NCBI RefSeq assembly: GCF_011397635.1
Contig: NC_064759.1
Location: 14,032,428-14,096,427 of the forward strand
Source: Epinephelus fuscoguttatus
Lineage: Eukaryota > Chordata > Actinopteri > Perciformes > Serranidae
DNA length: 64,000 nt
Reading direction: 5' to 3'
The notes under the pieces are model-generated. The model ran no database searches. It saw only the letters and a list, made by a program, of their open reading frames with translations, and had not been told where the DNA came from. The translations under genes were made by a program, and so were the position numbers. Below are positions 25,101 through 36,017 of this stretch, one piece after another. Positions within the stretch are counted from its first letter, which is position 1, and each line of letters opens with the position of its first letter.

Positions 25101-28100
25101 GGGTTAAAGAGATTTTAACCATTAAAAGAACCAGTGAAGGAACAAGATTCCACACAGAAAGAACAACACACAGTCATGAAAAAACAGGAAAAGTTATGGA
25201 GTTTGAAAACTGTTTCATGAATAATTTTGTGCAGTTTGATTAATATCAGTTATAAACACAACTGTGTATTTTTTAAATCACTCAATGTTCCACTGTTTGC
25301 CCACACTCACAGAGGGCAATAGTGCGTTGTCTTGTCTCAAGTGGCATCCATTTTATATCTCAAGCCACACATGGGCAATACATGTCATAGTTATGAACAG
25401 ACCGAGCAAAATGTAGGTTGTGTGGGAGTGAATTGATTGTAGGTAGTTATGTGAAAGTTTGAGAAGCAGTTCAGTTAACCTGTGCTTCAGCAGACAGATA
25501 TTGAGCTATATGAGTCACTCGTTCTTGCTTTTTCTTTTTCTTTATTTTTAAAAAATGTTGTTTATTAGCTTTTTCAGAAAGAATACAACAAATATACATA
25601 TTAATGTTTTCAAACATTGACAACACACATGCACCTGATGATCTTAACTCAGGTGGAGGTAATCCAAGGATAAATGGTCTTGCTTTTATGCTTTTCTCAT
25701 GTGTTATGAACTGCATCTCTCCAAATCTCATTCTCTCACACCTTTTGTGGGGCACTAACATAAATAAAGAAATGGAGTACCTACAGATGATGGTACAACA
25801 TGGGCATACGGGGAGTCAATAAAAGACACGTGTAAATATTTGCTTGGGCACAGATCTGACAAAATAGCGGTTGTAACGGTGTAACAGTTAAACTGCCGTG
25901 GAGCTCTGCCAGTAGTCGTTGCTCCCAGCAAGAGAATGCGCAACTGAAGCCAACTGCCGACGGCAAAATGTTTTTATCATTCACTTTATTTTATATGTTA
26001 TGTACTCTATATCCCTGTTTCTTTTAGTATGGTACCTTTGGAGCCAAAACAGGGCTATTGTCAGGTTATTTCACCCCCAGTACACTGTCACCTACAGTAG
26101 GTCAGTATTGTCATGTTGCTTTTTCATGCGTTTGTCTGCACTTACTCAGTTTACTTCTCAGGAGTTGTGTCTCTTCCTACCATGGCTTCAGCTTCCTCCA
26201 TCTGTTGTGAATTTTCTTAAATTAACGGACCCTGTATTGCAGAAACAATACAGGCATTTGGGTGTGGTGCTATAACCGACAGCAGTAGACAGCCTCGGTA
26301 AACAAAACAAATTCAAGTGTACTGGAGCGTGAAGGGATTGTTGATGTCCAGCAATTAAACTCTCAGCTTGAAATGACGAGTGGTCACGAATAGTCTGGTC
26401 AATTTTTCACCACTGGAACAAAAAAAGAGTTTTGGATTCGGATCCCTGACTGATATTTTTGTTGGTCCTCAGATGCCGGTGCAGCCAGTGACGGCAGCAG
26501 GTCCAGACCACAGCAAGAGCCTTGAGAAGCCGGAGCTCTACCCCTCCCTCTTCCAAGGCCCAGATCAGACTAAGGGCCTGCCCTCCACCTCTGCTCCCGC
26601 CACACAGATCTACCCTGCAGCCACCAACTTCACTGCTGGTCGTTCCAATGATGCATACAGGTAGGAAGACTCCTGTGTGTATACATGTCAGATCTTAAAC
26701 CCGAAGGCATTTATTAGTGCAGAAATAACTCTTAAAATGCATAAATATGGGTTAGCATTTTGTACTTCTGGTTTGCCTTCCTGGAAGTCTTCAGGTGTTA
26801 TGATACAAGCTCAAGAGATTTTCAGTATATACTCCAGTAAAATGAATTTTGAAATTTTCCGTGTCTCAAAAAAGGCGCTTCCTAACAAGTGGCTAAATGA
26901 GACTACAGAGCATCATCACACTGAACACAGCTTCTCAGTCTTGTTGTGACGGTGATGTTGACATCATGTGACACAGTGAAGTTTATTTATTGCCTGAAGC
27001 AGTGGCACTCAGCTCAGGGCTAGTTGCCCATGGCAGGGTGACAGGTGGCCTGCAGAACATTTTCTAAAGCCCCGTTTCCACCAAGCAGTACGTTACAGTG
27101 CAGTTCAATTCGGTACGCTTTTTTCTGTTCCGTAAAGTTCCCATTTTTGGTCCCCCCTCTGTTGGGGTAACTAGCACACAGATCTGGTGCTAAAAGGTGG
27201 AGCTGTGAACGCTGCAATCTGTTCGTTGGTCAATATTGGACGGTCACTCTGCTCTGCACTCTGCCTGAGAAGGACTAATGCACAAACCTGCTATTTTTAA
27301 ATATCCCGCAGAGAGACTCTCACTGCAGCCTGTTCTATTGTCTTCTGAAAATGTTGGCGACCTCGTTCTGTCTACGAGGTGCAGACTTCCCTCTGTGTTA
27401 CTGGTAATGAGGAAATACAGTGAGCGCTGGACGGAGCAGTGAGTGACAACAAGCCTGCCCACATTTAAAAGTACTGTTGCGGTGGAAACATACAACGGAC
27501 CTAGGGTCCAGGGACCATGTCTGAAGGGTTACATTGTTTGGTGAAAACGGGGCTTAAATGACAATGAAAACATCAAAATAAAGGTTGTTAATAAAAAAAA
27601 GGGACAGCAAATGTTGAAAGGTTGAAAACAGGCAATTCATCCATTATATTTACTGATAAATATTATTTGTTTATGAACTGGCCCCTGGTGTCCTATCTCC
27701 TTGCAAAAGTGGCCCCGTGCAAAGCAAGTGAAGTATCCCTGGCCTAAAGCTAGCTTTTTACTTCTGGCTATTCCCGCTTCAAAGATCATGCTGCTGTCGG
27801 CTCGGGCTAAACACCTCTACCCAAAGGTTGATGGCCACACACTGCTGCTAATAGGTCATAAGTGCTGATTAGGAGTAATTGCTCTTTTTCTGTGGTGCCT
27901 TTAATGTCACTTACCACAACAAACAACATGACACGGCACAGAAACCTGGAATGTGCCTGCGGTTCTTATCCTGTTATCTTGAGATCTGACTTAATTAGGT
28001 TATATCATTAACTTGGGATAACAGTGATTTCGCCAACCACAATTAGCAGTGTACTTAAGAGATCTGAAGATAATGGGATTGTTGTCTTCTGTAAACTGTA

Positions 28101-30395
28101 CAAACAGTGACAGCAACTCCTCTCTGTGGTGACAATGAATGAACTGACATTTATGTAATCTACCAGGTGATTAACATGTCTGGAGAGTTTTCCTTTTAAA
28201 GCAGAGCGAGCAGTTCTCTCAGTTTTGAACATGAATGGTATACGAGAACAAAGACCTTCCACTTGTTCATTATGTGGGTGCAGATGCTGCCTGACAGAAT
28301 GTTATCCTCAGAAGTAATTGTATGTTTCTATTAGCTATTTTCTTGGGCAGGGTGATATGACCCTTAAATAATATTGTGGTATCTTTAGGCTATATTGCGA
28401 TACATTTGATGTATCTCAAAATTTTTTAATCCTCTCTAATACTGTAGGCTACCAAAATACTTAACTACTAAATTAACTACTGTTACAATACACTTTTAAA
28501 AAAGTAATGTTATAATCAAGCTGAATAAAGCACTGTTACAATAACATTAAAAAAGTGCTGTTATAATAAAGTAAGTTAAATGCAGTTTAAAAATATATTT
28601 TTAAAATGTCATAATAAAGGTCAGTATAGCACTGGTAAAAAAAAAAAGTTAAAGTACTGTCATAACAAAGTTAAAAATATACTGTCATATGGAAGTTAGA
28701 ATGAAATTGAGTACTGCTGTAATAAAGCGATATAAAATATTGTTATAATGGTAATTACTGTTATAATAAAGTTTAAAATTCTGTTAAAAAAGTTCTATAA
28801 AGAACTGTTTATAACAAAGTTCAAGTACTTTTACAAGAAGGTTAAATAAAGCACTGTTATAATGTAAAAAAAAAAGTGCTGTTATAATAAAGTAAGTTAT
28901 ATGAAGTACTGTTAAAATAGAATTAAGTACTTTTATAATGAAGTTAAAGTACTGTTAAAATAAAGTTCAATAAATCACTGTCATAATAATGTTAACTACT
29001 GTTAAAATAAAGTTTTAAGTACTCTTAAAATAAAGTTAAGTGTTGTTGATAATCAAAGTGGAACCAGTGGTGTTACTTGTTCTTAACAGCTCTCCAGTTC
29101 ATATGTTAATTATATTTGCAAGTTGCAAACACACATCTGCAAGAGCAGGGGAGTTTGTGTAACGTATCATGTTTGTCAGTCTGTTCTTTCTTTTTGTGTC
29201 TGTGAGAGGGAGAGAGCGAGAACCGAAACGCCAAGCGAGGGTCATGCTGCTGGCTTAAAAAAAAAAAAAAGTGTTAATTTGTATTTGATGTTTGCAATAT
29301 AGTCACCTTATAGATCCCACATGGAACAAGACACTGTGTCTTTATTTGCTGATAATGTCGCTGCCCCCCAGTGGTTTCCATCTTTATTTCAACAACATCC
29401 CTAACATTTATTTAGGTTATTATTTTCCCCAGGTAGATGACTGCCAGGTTTCTGAACTCGTTCTCCTGTCACTTTTGTCTGCAGGCCAATCAACATGACT
29501 CCACAGATGGCACAGCCAGCCCACTCAGCAGGGCAGATGCTTGCTCAGATGTCTCGTCAGAATGGCGCCCCACAGACAGTTACTCCCTCCAGCACTGGCA
29601 GCCCCCTCCATGGAGGACCAGCAGGTGGATGGCCTGGAGCTGCAGCTGGAGCCAGACCGCAATTTAATAACCAGGTAAACCTGTGCGAGATTTATGATCC
29701 GACTTTGTTTTGCCTCTGGTGGTATGTTTTTAATTGTTCTTCATTCACAAATTAAACCAACTAGGGATACTTCATATTATGAAACTTGTTTCTGATCCCA
29801 CATCACTCGTCCTGTTCTAACCAGCAGGTGGCTCCCCAGGCAGCAAAGACCATGTCTCCACAGTTTGCTCCCATGGGAGGATTTGGCGGTGGCTCTTCTT
29901 CCTCTTTTGGCCAGATGCCTACAGGTGCTGCTCCCACTCCAACCAACAACGCAAACTACCCGCCCATTAATGCACGCGCCAACCTCAACACCAACGGTTA
30001 TGGTAGGTTGCGCGCATCTATGAGTGAGTCCGTGTCTCTGTGTTGTATCGATGCATCCTCTCACCCCTGTGTGCTTTATCCCAGATGGCTCCCAGTCTGG
30101 GGCTCAGTTCCCCTCTCGAGCAGCGGAGGCGGTGTGGCCTCAGTGGCAGGGCCAGCAGCACTCGCAGGGTAATGCAGAGCAGCATCCTCATGCTCAGGGC
30201 AACCAGCAAGACATGTTTCCCGTGAGTGATCCAAGCCTAATCTCTCTCTCTCTCAAGCCCTTTCTCCCTCTCACTTAAAATAAATCTCTTTGTCTCTTTA
30301 ATCTTATTCAGGACGTGTTGTCTATGCTGGACCAGCCTAACAACTTCAATGGCGATGACTTTGAGATTCCCATCTACCCTTCGTTCGACCAGTGA
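13127..30395 (+). CDS. arnt: Aryl hydrocarbon receptor nuclear translocator (HIF-1 beta)
   Basis: ARNT is the class II bHLH-PAS protein that dimerises in the nucleus with AHR, HIF-alpha and SIM. Coding exons: 13127-13163, 13843-13936, 14080-14118, 14224-14271, 14437-14484, 15126-15339, 16798-17011, 17151-17253, 17355-17420, 17606-17691, 17938-18014, 18560-18694, 18819-18893, 20048-20199, 22987-23112, 23587-23674, 26473-26660, 29485-29674, 29825-30002, 30085-30221, 30312-30395. Total 2379 nt, 792 aa, near human ARNT (789). The bHLH starts at [20 protein letters not shown] (about aa 90-143). PAS-A lies from about aa 161, with [23 protein letters not shown] is about aa 345-460 ([18 protein letters not shown] to IEYIICTN). 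A Gln/Pro/Gly-rich activation region and a WPQWQGQQ motif follow. The exons between the N-terminal acidic segment and the bHLH favour ARNT over ARNT2. The start could instead be the ATG at 13145. The exon at 22987-23112 was found by phase and weak similarity only. Confidence 0.93.
15869..16649. repeat. Probable MITE with inverted ends
   Basis: GGCCTGTCGTGATAA at 15871-15885 is matched by the inverted TTATCATGACAGGCC at 16633-16647. The interior is AT-rich and non-coding, and no clear target duplication was found. The end sequence resembles hAT-type miniature elements. It lies in ARNT intron 6. Confidence 0.5.
18987..19763. mobile_element. Non-autonomous hAT element (8-bp duplication)
   Basis: A perfect direct GAATAAAT flanks the element at 18979-18986 and 19764-19771. 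The ends (CAGGGCCTTAGCTGACGATT and ATTAATCGACTAATTGTTGC then AGCTCTA) match the fish hAT pattern of GGGCTGCAAC..ACGATT ends with internal ATCGATTAAT. No transposase is visible. It lies in ARNT intron 13. A related right-end fragment is at 58060-58322. Confidence 0.8.
20937..22566 (+). mobile_element. Tc1/mariner element, apparently complete
   Basis: A TA duplication flanks 20937-22566. The inverted repeats are long, about 268-270 bp (20937-21204 and 22297-22566), begin CAGTACAGGCCAAAAG, and the right one runs into the 3' end of the transposase gene. The arms differ at only a few bases by eye. The element sits in ARNT intron 14 in the same orientation as ARNT. Confidence 0.93.
21348..22403 (+). 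CDS. Tc1-family transposase, intact ORF
   Basis: The product is 351 aa, the usual length for a Tc1 transposase. It starts [15 protein letters not shown]. The open frame reaches upstream to 21249, but family alignment favours the ATG at 21348. The N-terminus has the paired helix-turn-helix DNA-binding region ([20 protein letters not shown], then [14 protein letters not shown]) with a GRPR-type hook between (RKGRPR). The DDE catalytic triad is visible: D in [13 protein letters not shown] in [10 protein letters not shown], and E in [15 protein letters not shown], with the DD34E-like spacing of Tc1. The GGVMVWGCF box is also present. No frameshift or premature stop is present, so the copy may be young or recently active. 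It cuts and pastes the element at TA sites. Its transcription from within ARNT is unknown. Confidence 0.93.
   Translation: MARTNQLTKEKRVAIITLRNEGQSVRKIAKTLNVSPSGVAKTIKRNNETGTHEDRPRKGRPRVTSASEDKFIRVTSLRNGKLTAAQIRDQMNATQSSSSSRPISRTTVKRRLHESGLHGQIAARKPLLRRGNKQKRFVWAKKHKEWTLDQWKSVLWSDESKFEIFGSNRRVFVRRRKGERMDSTCLVPTVNQGRGGVMVWGCFAGDTVGDLFKIEGTLNQHGYHSILQRHAIPSGLRLVRRSFIFQQDNDPKHTSRLCKGYLTKKESDGVLRQMTWPPQSPDLNPIEMVWGELDRRVKAKGPTSAKHLWELLQDCWKTISGDYLLKLMERMPRVCKAVIRAKGGYFEETRI
23936..25103. mobile_element. piggyBac-like non-autonomous element (TTAA duplication)
   Basis: Direct TTAA flanks at 23932-23935 and 25104-25107. The ends are the inverted CCCTTAGAG and CTCTAAGGG, then GACCCACCATAGACCC-like sequence on the left. 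TTAA duplication with CCC..GGG ends is the piggyBac signature. No transposase ORF is visible. It carries a nested SINE (24510-24695) and lies in ARNT intron 16. Confidence 0.7.
24510..24695 (+). mobile_element. tRNA-derived SINE with 16-bp target duplication
   Basis: The head contains an A-box-like GTGGCTTAGTGGATAGAG run and a B-box-like GGGTCCGACTCC, both in tRNA-like spacing. The tail is A-rich. A perfect 16-bp direct repeat (AAGTTTAAAAATTGTC) flanks it at 24494-24509 and 24696-24711, proving retroposition into the piggyBac-like element. Confidence 0.9.
27068..27554. mobile_element. Harbinger-like MITE, TAA duplication
   Basis: The ends AGCCCCGTTTCCACC and GGTGAAAACGGGGCT are flanked by direct TAA at 27065-27067 and 27555-27557. 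The 487-bp body has no plausible gene. A second, longer copy is at 35182-36017. It lies in ARNT intron 17. Confidence 0.75.
28460..29042. repeat. Degenerate AT-rich tandem repeat
   Basis: More than fifteen imperfect copies of a unit near AAAGTACTGTTATAATAAAG, about 20-45 bp apart, fill this stretch. The copies vary by substitutions and small A-run indels, so it is an old or loosely maintained minisatellite. It lies in ARNT intron 17. Confidence 0.75.
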
Positions 30396-33300
30396 CCTTG
30401 TCAACACCTCTCAGCTGGTCTACCCCTTTTGTCTTCTTGACTGTTTTTGCCCTCGTTCTTTCTTATACTATATAGCTCTTACAGCTCTTCTGCTCCTCTT
30501 CTTCCTGCTCCTGAGAGTAGCACTCTTCTCTTGCTTTGCATGGCTTAACTTGCACTGCCACAAGCCAGTTAAAGATGGAGGGATCTATCTGACTGCAGAC
30601 GTAAAAGGGGAGGAAAATCAAGGATTTGCTACTGACGAAAAGATAATTATTTTAACCATATTCCAGCCATTGTAAGAGAATTCTCTAGCTAGCACTGCCC
30701 AAAGCTCAACAGTCTATGTTGTAGATATGTGTTATATAATATAAATATATGAAAGCGCACAATCACCCAAACACACTTGAATAGACTGCACAAAACACGC
30801 TCTTACACTCTGGTTAATGTAGACAGGAAGTAAGCACATACACAAACACAGACAACGGCCTTTTATTCTAATGTGTTCCTAGTTTGTCTCAGGCATTGAT
30901 GAAGAGTGTATTTTTGCTGTCTTACCCTCTTAGCATGTGGACTAATCACTCCAATCATTGATTTAAACTCTCAGGAAATTGCAGGGATATACAGCTTTTT
31001 TTATTAATTCTCCGCTGTTGCACGCAAACTACCACTATCTGTGCTAATCTCACTCACAGATTCAACTCCACAGCATGCCTCTGCATGTCACAACCGCTTT
31101 CATGGAGCGCTTCTGAGTACAGTTTTCGATGTACATTGGTGGCTTCACCTCTAAGTTTCACTATTTTGTTCATCCTCTCAAGAAACACCTGTTTTTTTCT
31201 TCTTTAACAACAACACACACACAGTGTTACACACAGTGGCTACGTACTGTTTGTCAAGGTGCCCACTGGAAATGTATACAATCTATTTTTTTGCCTACAT
31301 AAACATATATACAGTATGCATGTGTGTATGTATGTATAACGGATGCGTACAGTTTAACTATCAACTGTTACACAGTCGTAGGGTTTCTGACTTGCTTAAT
31401 ATTTCTTTCTGTCTCATGCATTACCCTGTACCAAGTATGGGTTTTTGTACTCCTTTTGTAAAAGAAATATAAAGAAAAGAAATCACACAGCAATAATTAA
31501 CAAGCAGGAACTGTGTACTTTTAAAGCCATTCTTTATTTGTCGTCAGATGTTTTCCTTGATTAATGTTTTAAAAATGAGAGGTGTGTTAGTAATGTTTGA
31601 TTTAATTGAAATGTTCCTGATTATTTTATTGTTATTTTGACAGATCTCTTGACCTCTCCATTGACCTGCTCTGATTGGTATTTAATAAATGGTTTGATCA
31701 GGGTATTTAGGATTTAAAATGGAAGAAGCAGAGCTAAAAATCAACGAGATCTACCAGTGAAAATTCCCTCAAAGGTTTTTATTTTTCTTGGTGTTCTGTC
31801 CTCTTGTTTGTGACAAACATTTGGATTTTCAACCACGTGTGTTTAACAATCAGCTTTTGGTAAATTTGTATTATAGAAGAATGTTGTGGTATAAAGATAA
31901 TGCTTCTAAAATATTTTTTGATTTTTAATATGTGGAATTAGTTTAAATTTGACCCTTTTATTACAGTTTTCCATCGTCTGTGTGAAACACTCACGCGTAT
32001 GGTGACGAGTTATGTAACTGTATGTAAACCCATGTTAATAATTGTCCAGTTTTCATCTTTAAAGGAAGACTTCACCCGCAGCATGACCATTTCTTTGTCA
32101 ATTAGTCACCGCATGTTAACTTGACTTTTTCTTTTATACCTCCACAATGAATGGGGAACCAAAAAAGGCAAACATGCTTCATGAATTGTATTAAACAAGT
32201 CTTGTTTATCCAGTCGTATGCTCAGCACTTCTTAACACATTTTCACTGAAACATTGCGATTTAAAACACGTCAGTACAAAGACAAAGAGACAAAGACAGT
32301 CTCAGACATGGATGAGTGGTGTGCCTGGGCATGTGAATGCCTATGAACTTTGTTCAAGTGGAGCTCAGGCACATTTAGGGTGTGCTACTTGTAGGTGGAA
32401 ATGTTTTATGCTTATATTTTTTAGCAAAAATACATGATTTTGGGAAGTACTGAGCATACAACTGGATAAATGAGGCTTAGATTATACTGCAGATGTTTTG
32501 CTGCTGTTTATCACGGCCCCTGTGCATGAAGAATGCTCACCTTTTCATATTCTCCATTCACTGTAGAGGCGTGTGAGAAAAACAAAGTAACTGATCTGGA
32601 AATGGTAATTTTGCAGGTGAAGTATTCTTCTAAAAGGACGGTATGTTGGTGACTGTGATGTCTTTGTTATCGGTTGTTCTGTATCCAGGTTTTTTTTCTC
32701 CGATGATGTGAACTTCTATCACTCATAGAAACGCAAATATATAAATATACTGTATATGAAATGTTAAACGAGAGAAAGAAATGTTTGTTTTTTTGTATTA
32801 AATTGTTAAATTGTCGAAAGTGAAGCAGCTTGAGTGTGTTCTCAACTGAACGTGATTCGTCGTAGCCATGTTAGACGACACACACAGCATCATTTATTCC
32901 TTAATCACAAAGTCATATTTATTCCCACTCTTGTTTTGACTGCACTCTGCTGATCACACTCATGCAAGTCATGGCTGTTTTTAGTTAACTCCTTGCATGT
33001 ATTCACTTCCTCGACACAGTTTTAAGTTCGTATTTGGTGAAGAAACAGAAGCCAGCGTTGCTTTGATTGGCCTGTATCTGTTTTCTCTCCCCATTCTGTA
33101 TATCGGTTAAGACTCGAGAGATCTGCGGGTATCTCCTGGGATCAGTTTCCGCCTTCGTCCTTCTGTCCTCTCTTTCACAGCCTGGGGGTGAAAACAGACG
33201 GCGTTAATGCTAGTACAGGTTGAAGATAGGTTTACTGTGTTGACGGTGGCCACAGGTGACGTCTTGGCTGGTATCACGTCAGCACGTACATGCTGTTGTC

Positions 33301-34024
33301 TCTTCGCACTTCTTTTTACTCAGATCCTCTGTTATTTGCATAGAGTCACTTTACTCTTAACTTGTGTGTGTGTCTGTGTGTGTGTGTGGCATCAGAATAC
33401 AAGCAATCTGCATTTTTTTGGGTCAGGATCAGTTTCCAACCCCTCTCAAGTGGATTGCCACGAAGGCATCATATCCTCTTTCTCTTCCTCAGCCTTTTTT
33501 GTTTTCCTTTCTGCATCTTGACCATTCTGTTCTCTTGTTTTTCCACCACTTTTAAACCATAAAAAACAAAAACCGCACATGTGTGCAGGGTTATGTGTCG
33601 TGGGAACTGATTGGTTAAGAGCATCTTAATCTACACACCACATTTGCTTCATGAAGCTTTAAAAACTCGTGTCCGGCCGCATGTTTCTGTTGTGTTCGTC
33701 GTGTGTTCTTACCTTGTACTGACCAGGGATCCAGTGACTCCCGTTAAGGTGTCATCTCCTGTTGAGGTCTCTTCTCCTGTAGAGACCAGAGAGATGCCTG
33801 GGTATTCTAATCTCAGAAACGGCCTGATCGTTACCAAACTCCTTGTATTAACTATTCATGGAGGACACAGGTGCCAAATGGGGCTCCGTGTGTCCACCTA
33901 TCTGTTTTGTCTTCGGGCGGAGGACAGAAGGTGTCAATGCTGGAAGAAGGAAGAAGAGACGAAGACAGGGGAATCATTTGTTGAATTCAGATTAAGCGGT
34001 AGAAGAGTTCTCTGCAGCAGCACA
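30396..34024 (+). other. ARNT 3' UTR and intergenic region
   Basis: ARNT's stop is followed by about 1.3 kb of AT-rich sequence to a canonical AATAAA at 31684-31689, a candidate polyadenylation signal. Beyond it are a MITE-like element (32061-32637) and a (TG)n run (33364-33389). No further coding exon was recognised. The 104- to 145-codon open frames here have no family similarity. Confidence 0.5.
32061..32637. repeat. Inverted-repeat element, relative of 1931-4025
   Basis: The left end (GGAAGACTTCACCCGCAG) is inverted at the right (TTTTGCAGGTGAAGTATTC). The interior shares with the element at 1931-4025 the CTCAGCACTTC.., TTTAGCAAAAATACATG and GGGAAGTACTGAGC blocks. It is AT-rich and non-coding, and no target duplication was identified. 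Confidence 0.6.
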
Positions 34025-34048
34025 ATGGATTACAATGATTGGCTTTGA
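34025..34048 (+). other. Candidate upstream ORF of the CTXND gene
   Basis: A 7-codon ATG-to-TGA frame (MDYNDWL) ends 69 bp before the CTXND start. A second upstream ATG at 34035 opens a frame that overlaps the CTXND start. Both matter only if the transcript begins upstream of them, which is not known. Confidence 0.35.
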
Positions 34049-34117
34049 TGGTGCACACCACCAAGAGGGAAGTAAACAGACAAGACAACAAACATTTTCC
34101 ACTGTGGATTTGTCAAC

Positions 34118-34306
34118 ATGGACCCTCCAGTCCTCCCCGTGTCCAGGTTGGATATTGACGTGGACCTCGGTTTTGCCCTCTTCTTCTTCTTCATGCTCTG
34201 CTTCTTCCTGTTGGTGACCATCGTCCGCTGCGCTCAGATGGTGCTGGACCCTTACAGTAGTATCTCTGTCTCGACCTATCAGGAGGAGGAGCAAGCAGAG
34301 GAGTGA
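34118..34306 (+). CDS. Cortexin-domain-containing microprotein (CTXND type)
   Basis: A single-exon 62-aa protein with one transmembrane helix (about aa 18-38, GFALFFFFMLCFFLLVTIV). The conserved cortexin signature follows at once: VRCAQMVLDPYSSIS, then a Ser/Thr and acidic tail. Cortexins are small, mainly neuronal membrane proteins. The short length, the DIDVDLGF lead-in and the RCA..V.DPYS motif fit the CTXND1/CTXND2 subgroup better than CTXN1-3, which are near 80 aa. The ATG has A at -3 and G at +4. It lies between ARNT and SETDB1 on the same strand, the position I recall for CTXND2 in human 1q21.3, so orthology to CTXND2 is likely but not proven. The molecular function of the family is poorly known. 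Confidence 0.8.
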   Translation: MDPPVLPVSRLDIDVDLGFALFFFFMLCFFLLVTIVRCAQMVLDPYSSISVSTYQEEEQAEE

Positions 34307-34661
34307 TGGACATTCATTTGGTAAAGCCATGACCCTGAGATGACAAATTTGAGTTGCCACAAACCAAATAATATTTTGCGGATTCAGTCTGATGGGTTTT
34401 TTTTCTGTCACTATTTCAACTTTTACAGTTTCCAGCTAATTAAATCAAAAATTTTGCACAAAAAAGGACCAGCAGCACCCAAAAATGATGTAAATATTCA
34501 ATGTAAATAAGATTTAGTGTTGTATGCTGGGTAAAAATATGATGAGACATGATGAAACCCTTCAACCATGTCAATATTATCTCATCCAGGCCTCTGGTGT
34601 GGTGTGATAAATATAAATACCTATAGGTCCATTTATTTTAACACTAATTTATTGAAATAAT

Positions 34662-34667
34662 AATAAA
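34662..34667 (+). terminator. Candidate CTXND polyadenylation signal
   Basis: The first AATAAA after the CTXND stop, about 355 bp downstream, in a run of overlapping AATAAA-like motifs. Confidence 0.4.
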
Positions 34668-35181
34668 TAAATTAGTACAACATGTAAAGTATTTGTTTAG
34701 CTCAACAGGTAATAAAACCATTACCAGTTCATCAGCAAACACAGAGCTTGTGCATTTTAATTTGACGTGCCTCAGATGTATAATTCCACAACTATGGCAC
34801 CAGGAGGCAAGAAGCTCTGTGCACCTCATATTATGCCAAAAGACAAACAGACGATGTTTGACTACAGACAACAGACAGCCTTACTCCGAGAGATTAAGTG
34901 TGATTTACTAGAATGCACATAGTGAAAAGCTGCTTGATAAATGCGGAGGCAAATGCCTTCCTCTCCACACTAATGGAGCACAGATGTTTCAAAGTTCTCA
35001 ATAATGGAAGTGTAATGCAAAGCAGATGTTTGCGCTTTTCTCCCAAATTCTGTCACACAATGTTTTGGAGCTTTTGCACAAACTTTCATGCAAGTTGCTT
35101 GTTATTGAACAAATTGAATCATGCCTTTAGCCTGTATCATGTGCCACCAACAGTATGTCTTTTAGAGTATCATAGTAATAA

Positions 35182-36017
35182 AGCCCTGTTTCCACCAAGC
35201 AGTACGCTACGGGTCAGTTCAGGTCTTTTTTTTCTTCCCATTCCCACTGTGAAAAGTTGTGGATGGTACCAATGGAACTGTTGCATACCGTCCCCATTTT
35301 TGGTCCCCCCTCTGTTGGGGTACCTAACACACAGATCTGGTACTAAAAGGTGGAGCTGTGAACACTGCAGTCCATTGATTGGTCAGTAGAAGACGGTCAC
35401 TCTGCTCAGTTTTATCAGTCGACTGTAACTATAATGGGCCAACTGCTGCTGACTTTCAAGGTGGAACATTAACTTGTAATGTTAATCAATACACCTTAAA
35501 TTTCACTGTAACAACTTTGACCATCACTTTAGTTTTTATATGACACACTTTTAGTAATGAGTGGATCGTTTTATTTGTTCACATATATATATTAATTTCG
35601 ACTGGAATATGTGAAATGAAGAAATTCTAATCCTCACTCAGAGAAGAAAAAAAGCATTGCAGAGCGTAGTTCCTGTGGGCTCTGACAACACTAAACCCCT
35701 GAGCTTGCCTGAGAAGGACTAAATGCACAAACCTGCTATTTTTAAATATCCCACAGAGAGACTCTCACTGCAGCCTGTTCTATTTTGCTCTCAAAATGTT
35801 GGCATGCAGCCTTGTTCTGTGGTAATAAATGAGGTGCAGACTTCTTACTGTGTCACCGGTAATGAGGAAATACAGTGAGTGCTGGATGGAGCAGTGAGTG
35901 ACAACAACCCTGCCCGCATGAAAATGTACTGTTTGCAGTGGGTGTCGCTTCCATGTTTGAAAGGTTCCTTTTGGTTGCAAATGTACCACACTGAAAGTGT
36001 TTGGTGGAAACGGGGCT
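35182..36017. mobile_element. Harbinger-like MITE, longer copy
   Basis: The ends AGCCCTGTTTCCACC and GGTGGAAACGGGGCT match the element at 27068-27554, and long internal blocks agree as well (TTTTTGGTCCCCCCTCTGTT; CCTGAGAAGGAC). This copy has about 300 extra bases near 35405-35705. The flanking triplets are TAA and TTA, so a target duplication is no longer exact. Confidence 0.7.

Noticed and set aside
33611-34048. A 145-codon ORF upstream of the CTXND gene
   Set aside because: It has no recognisable domain and repeated VSSPVE residues from a local repeat, and it ends in the small upstream ORF. More likely 5' UTR or intergenic sequence.
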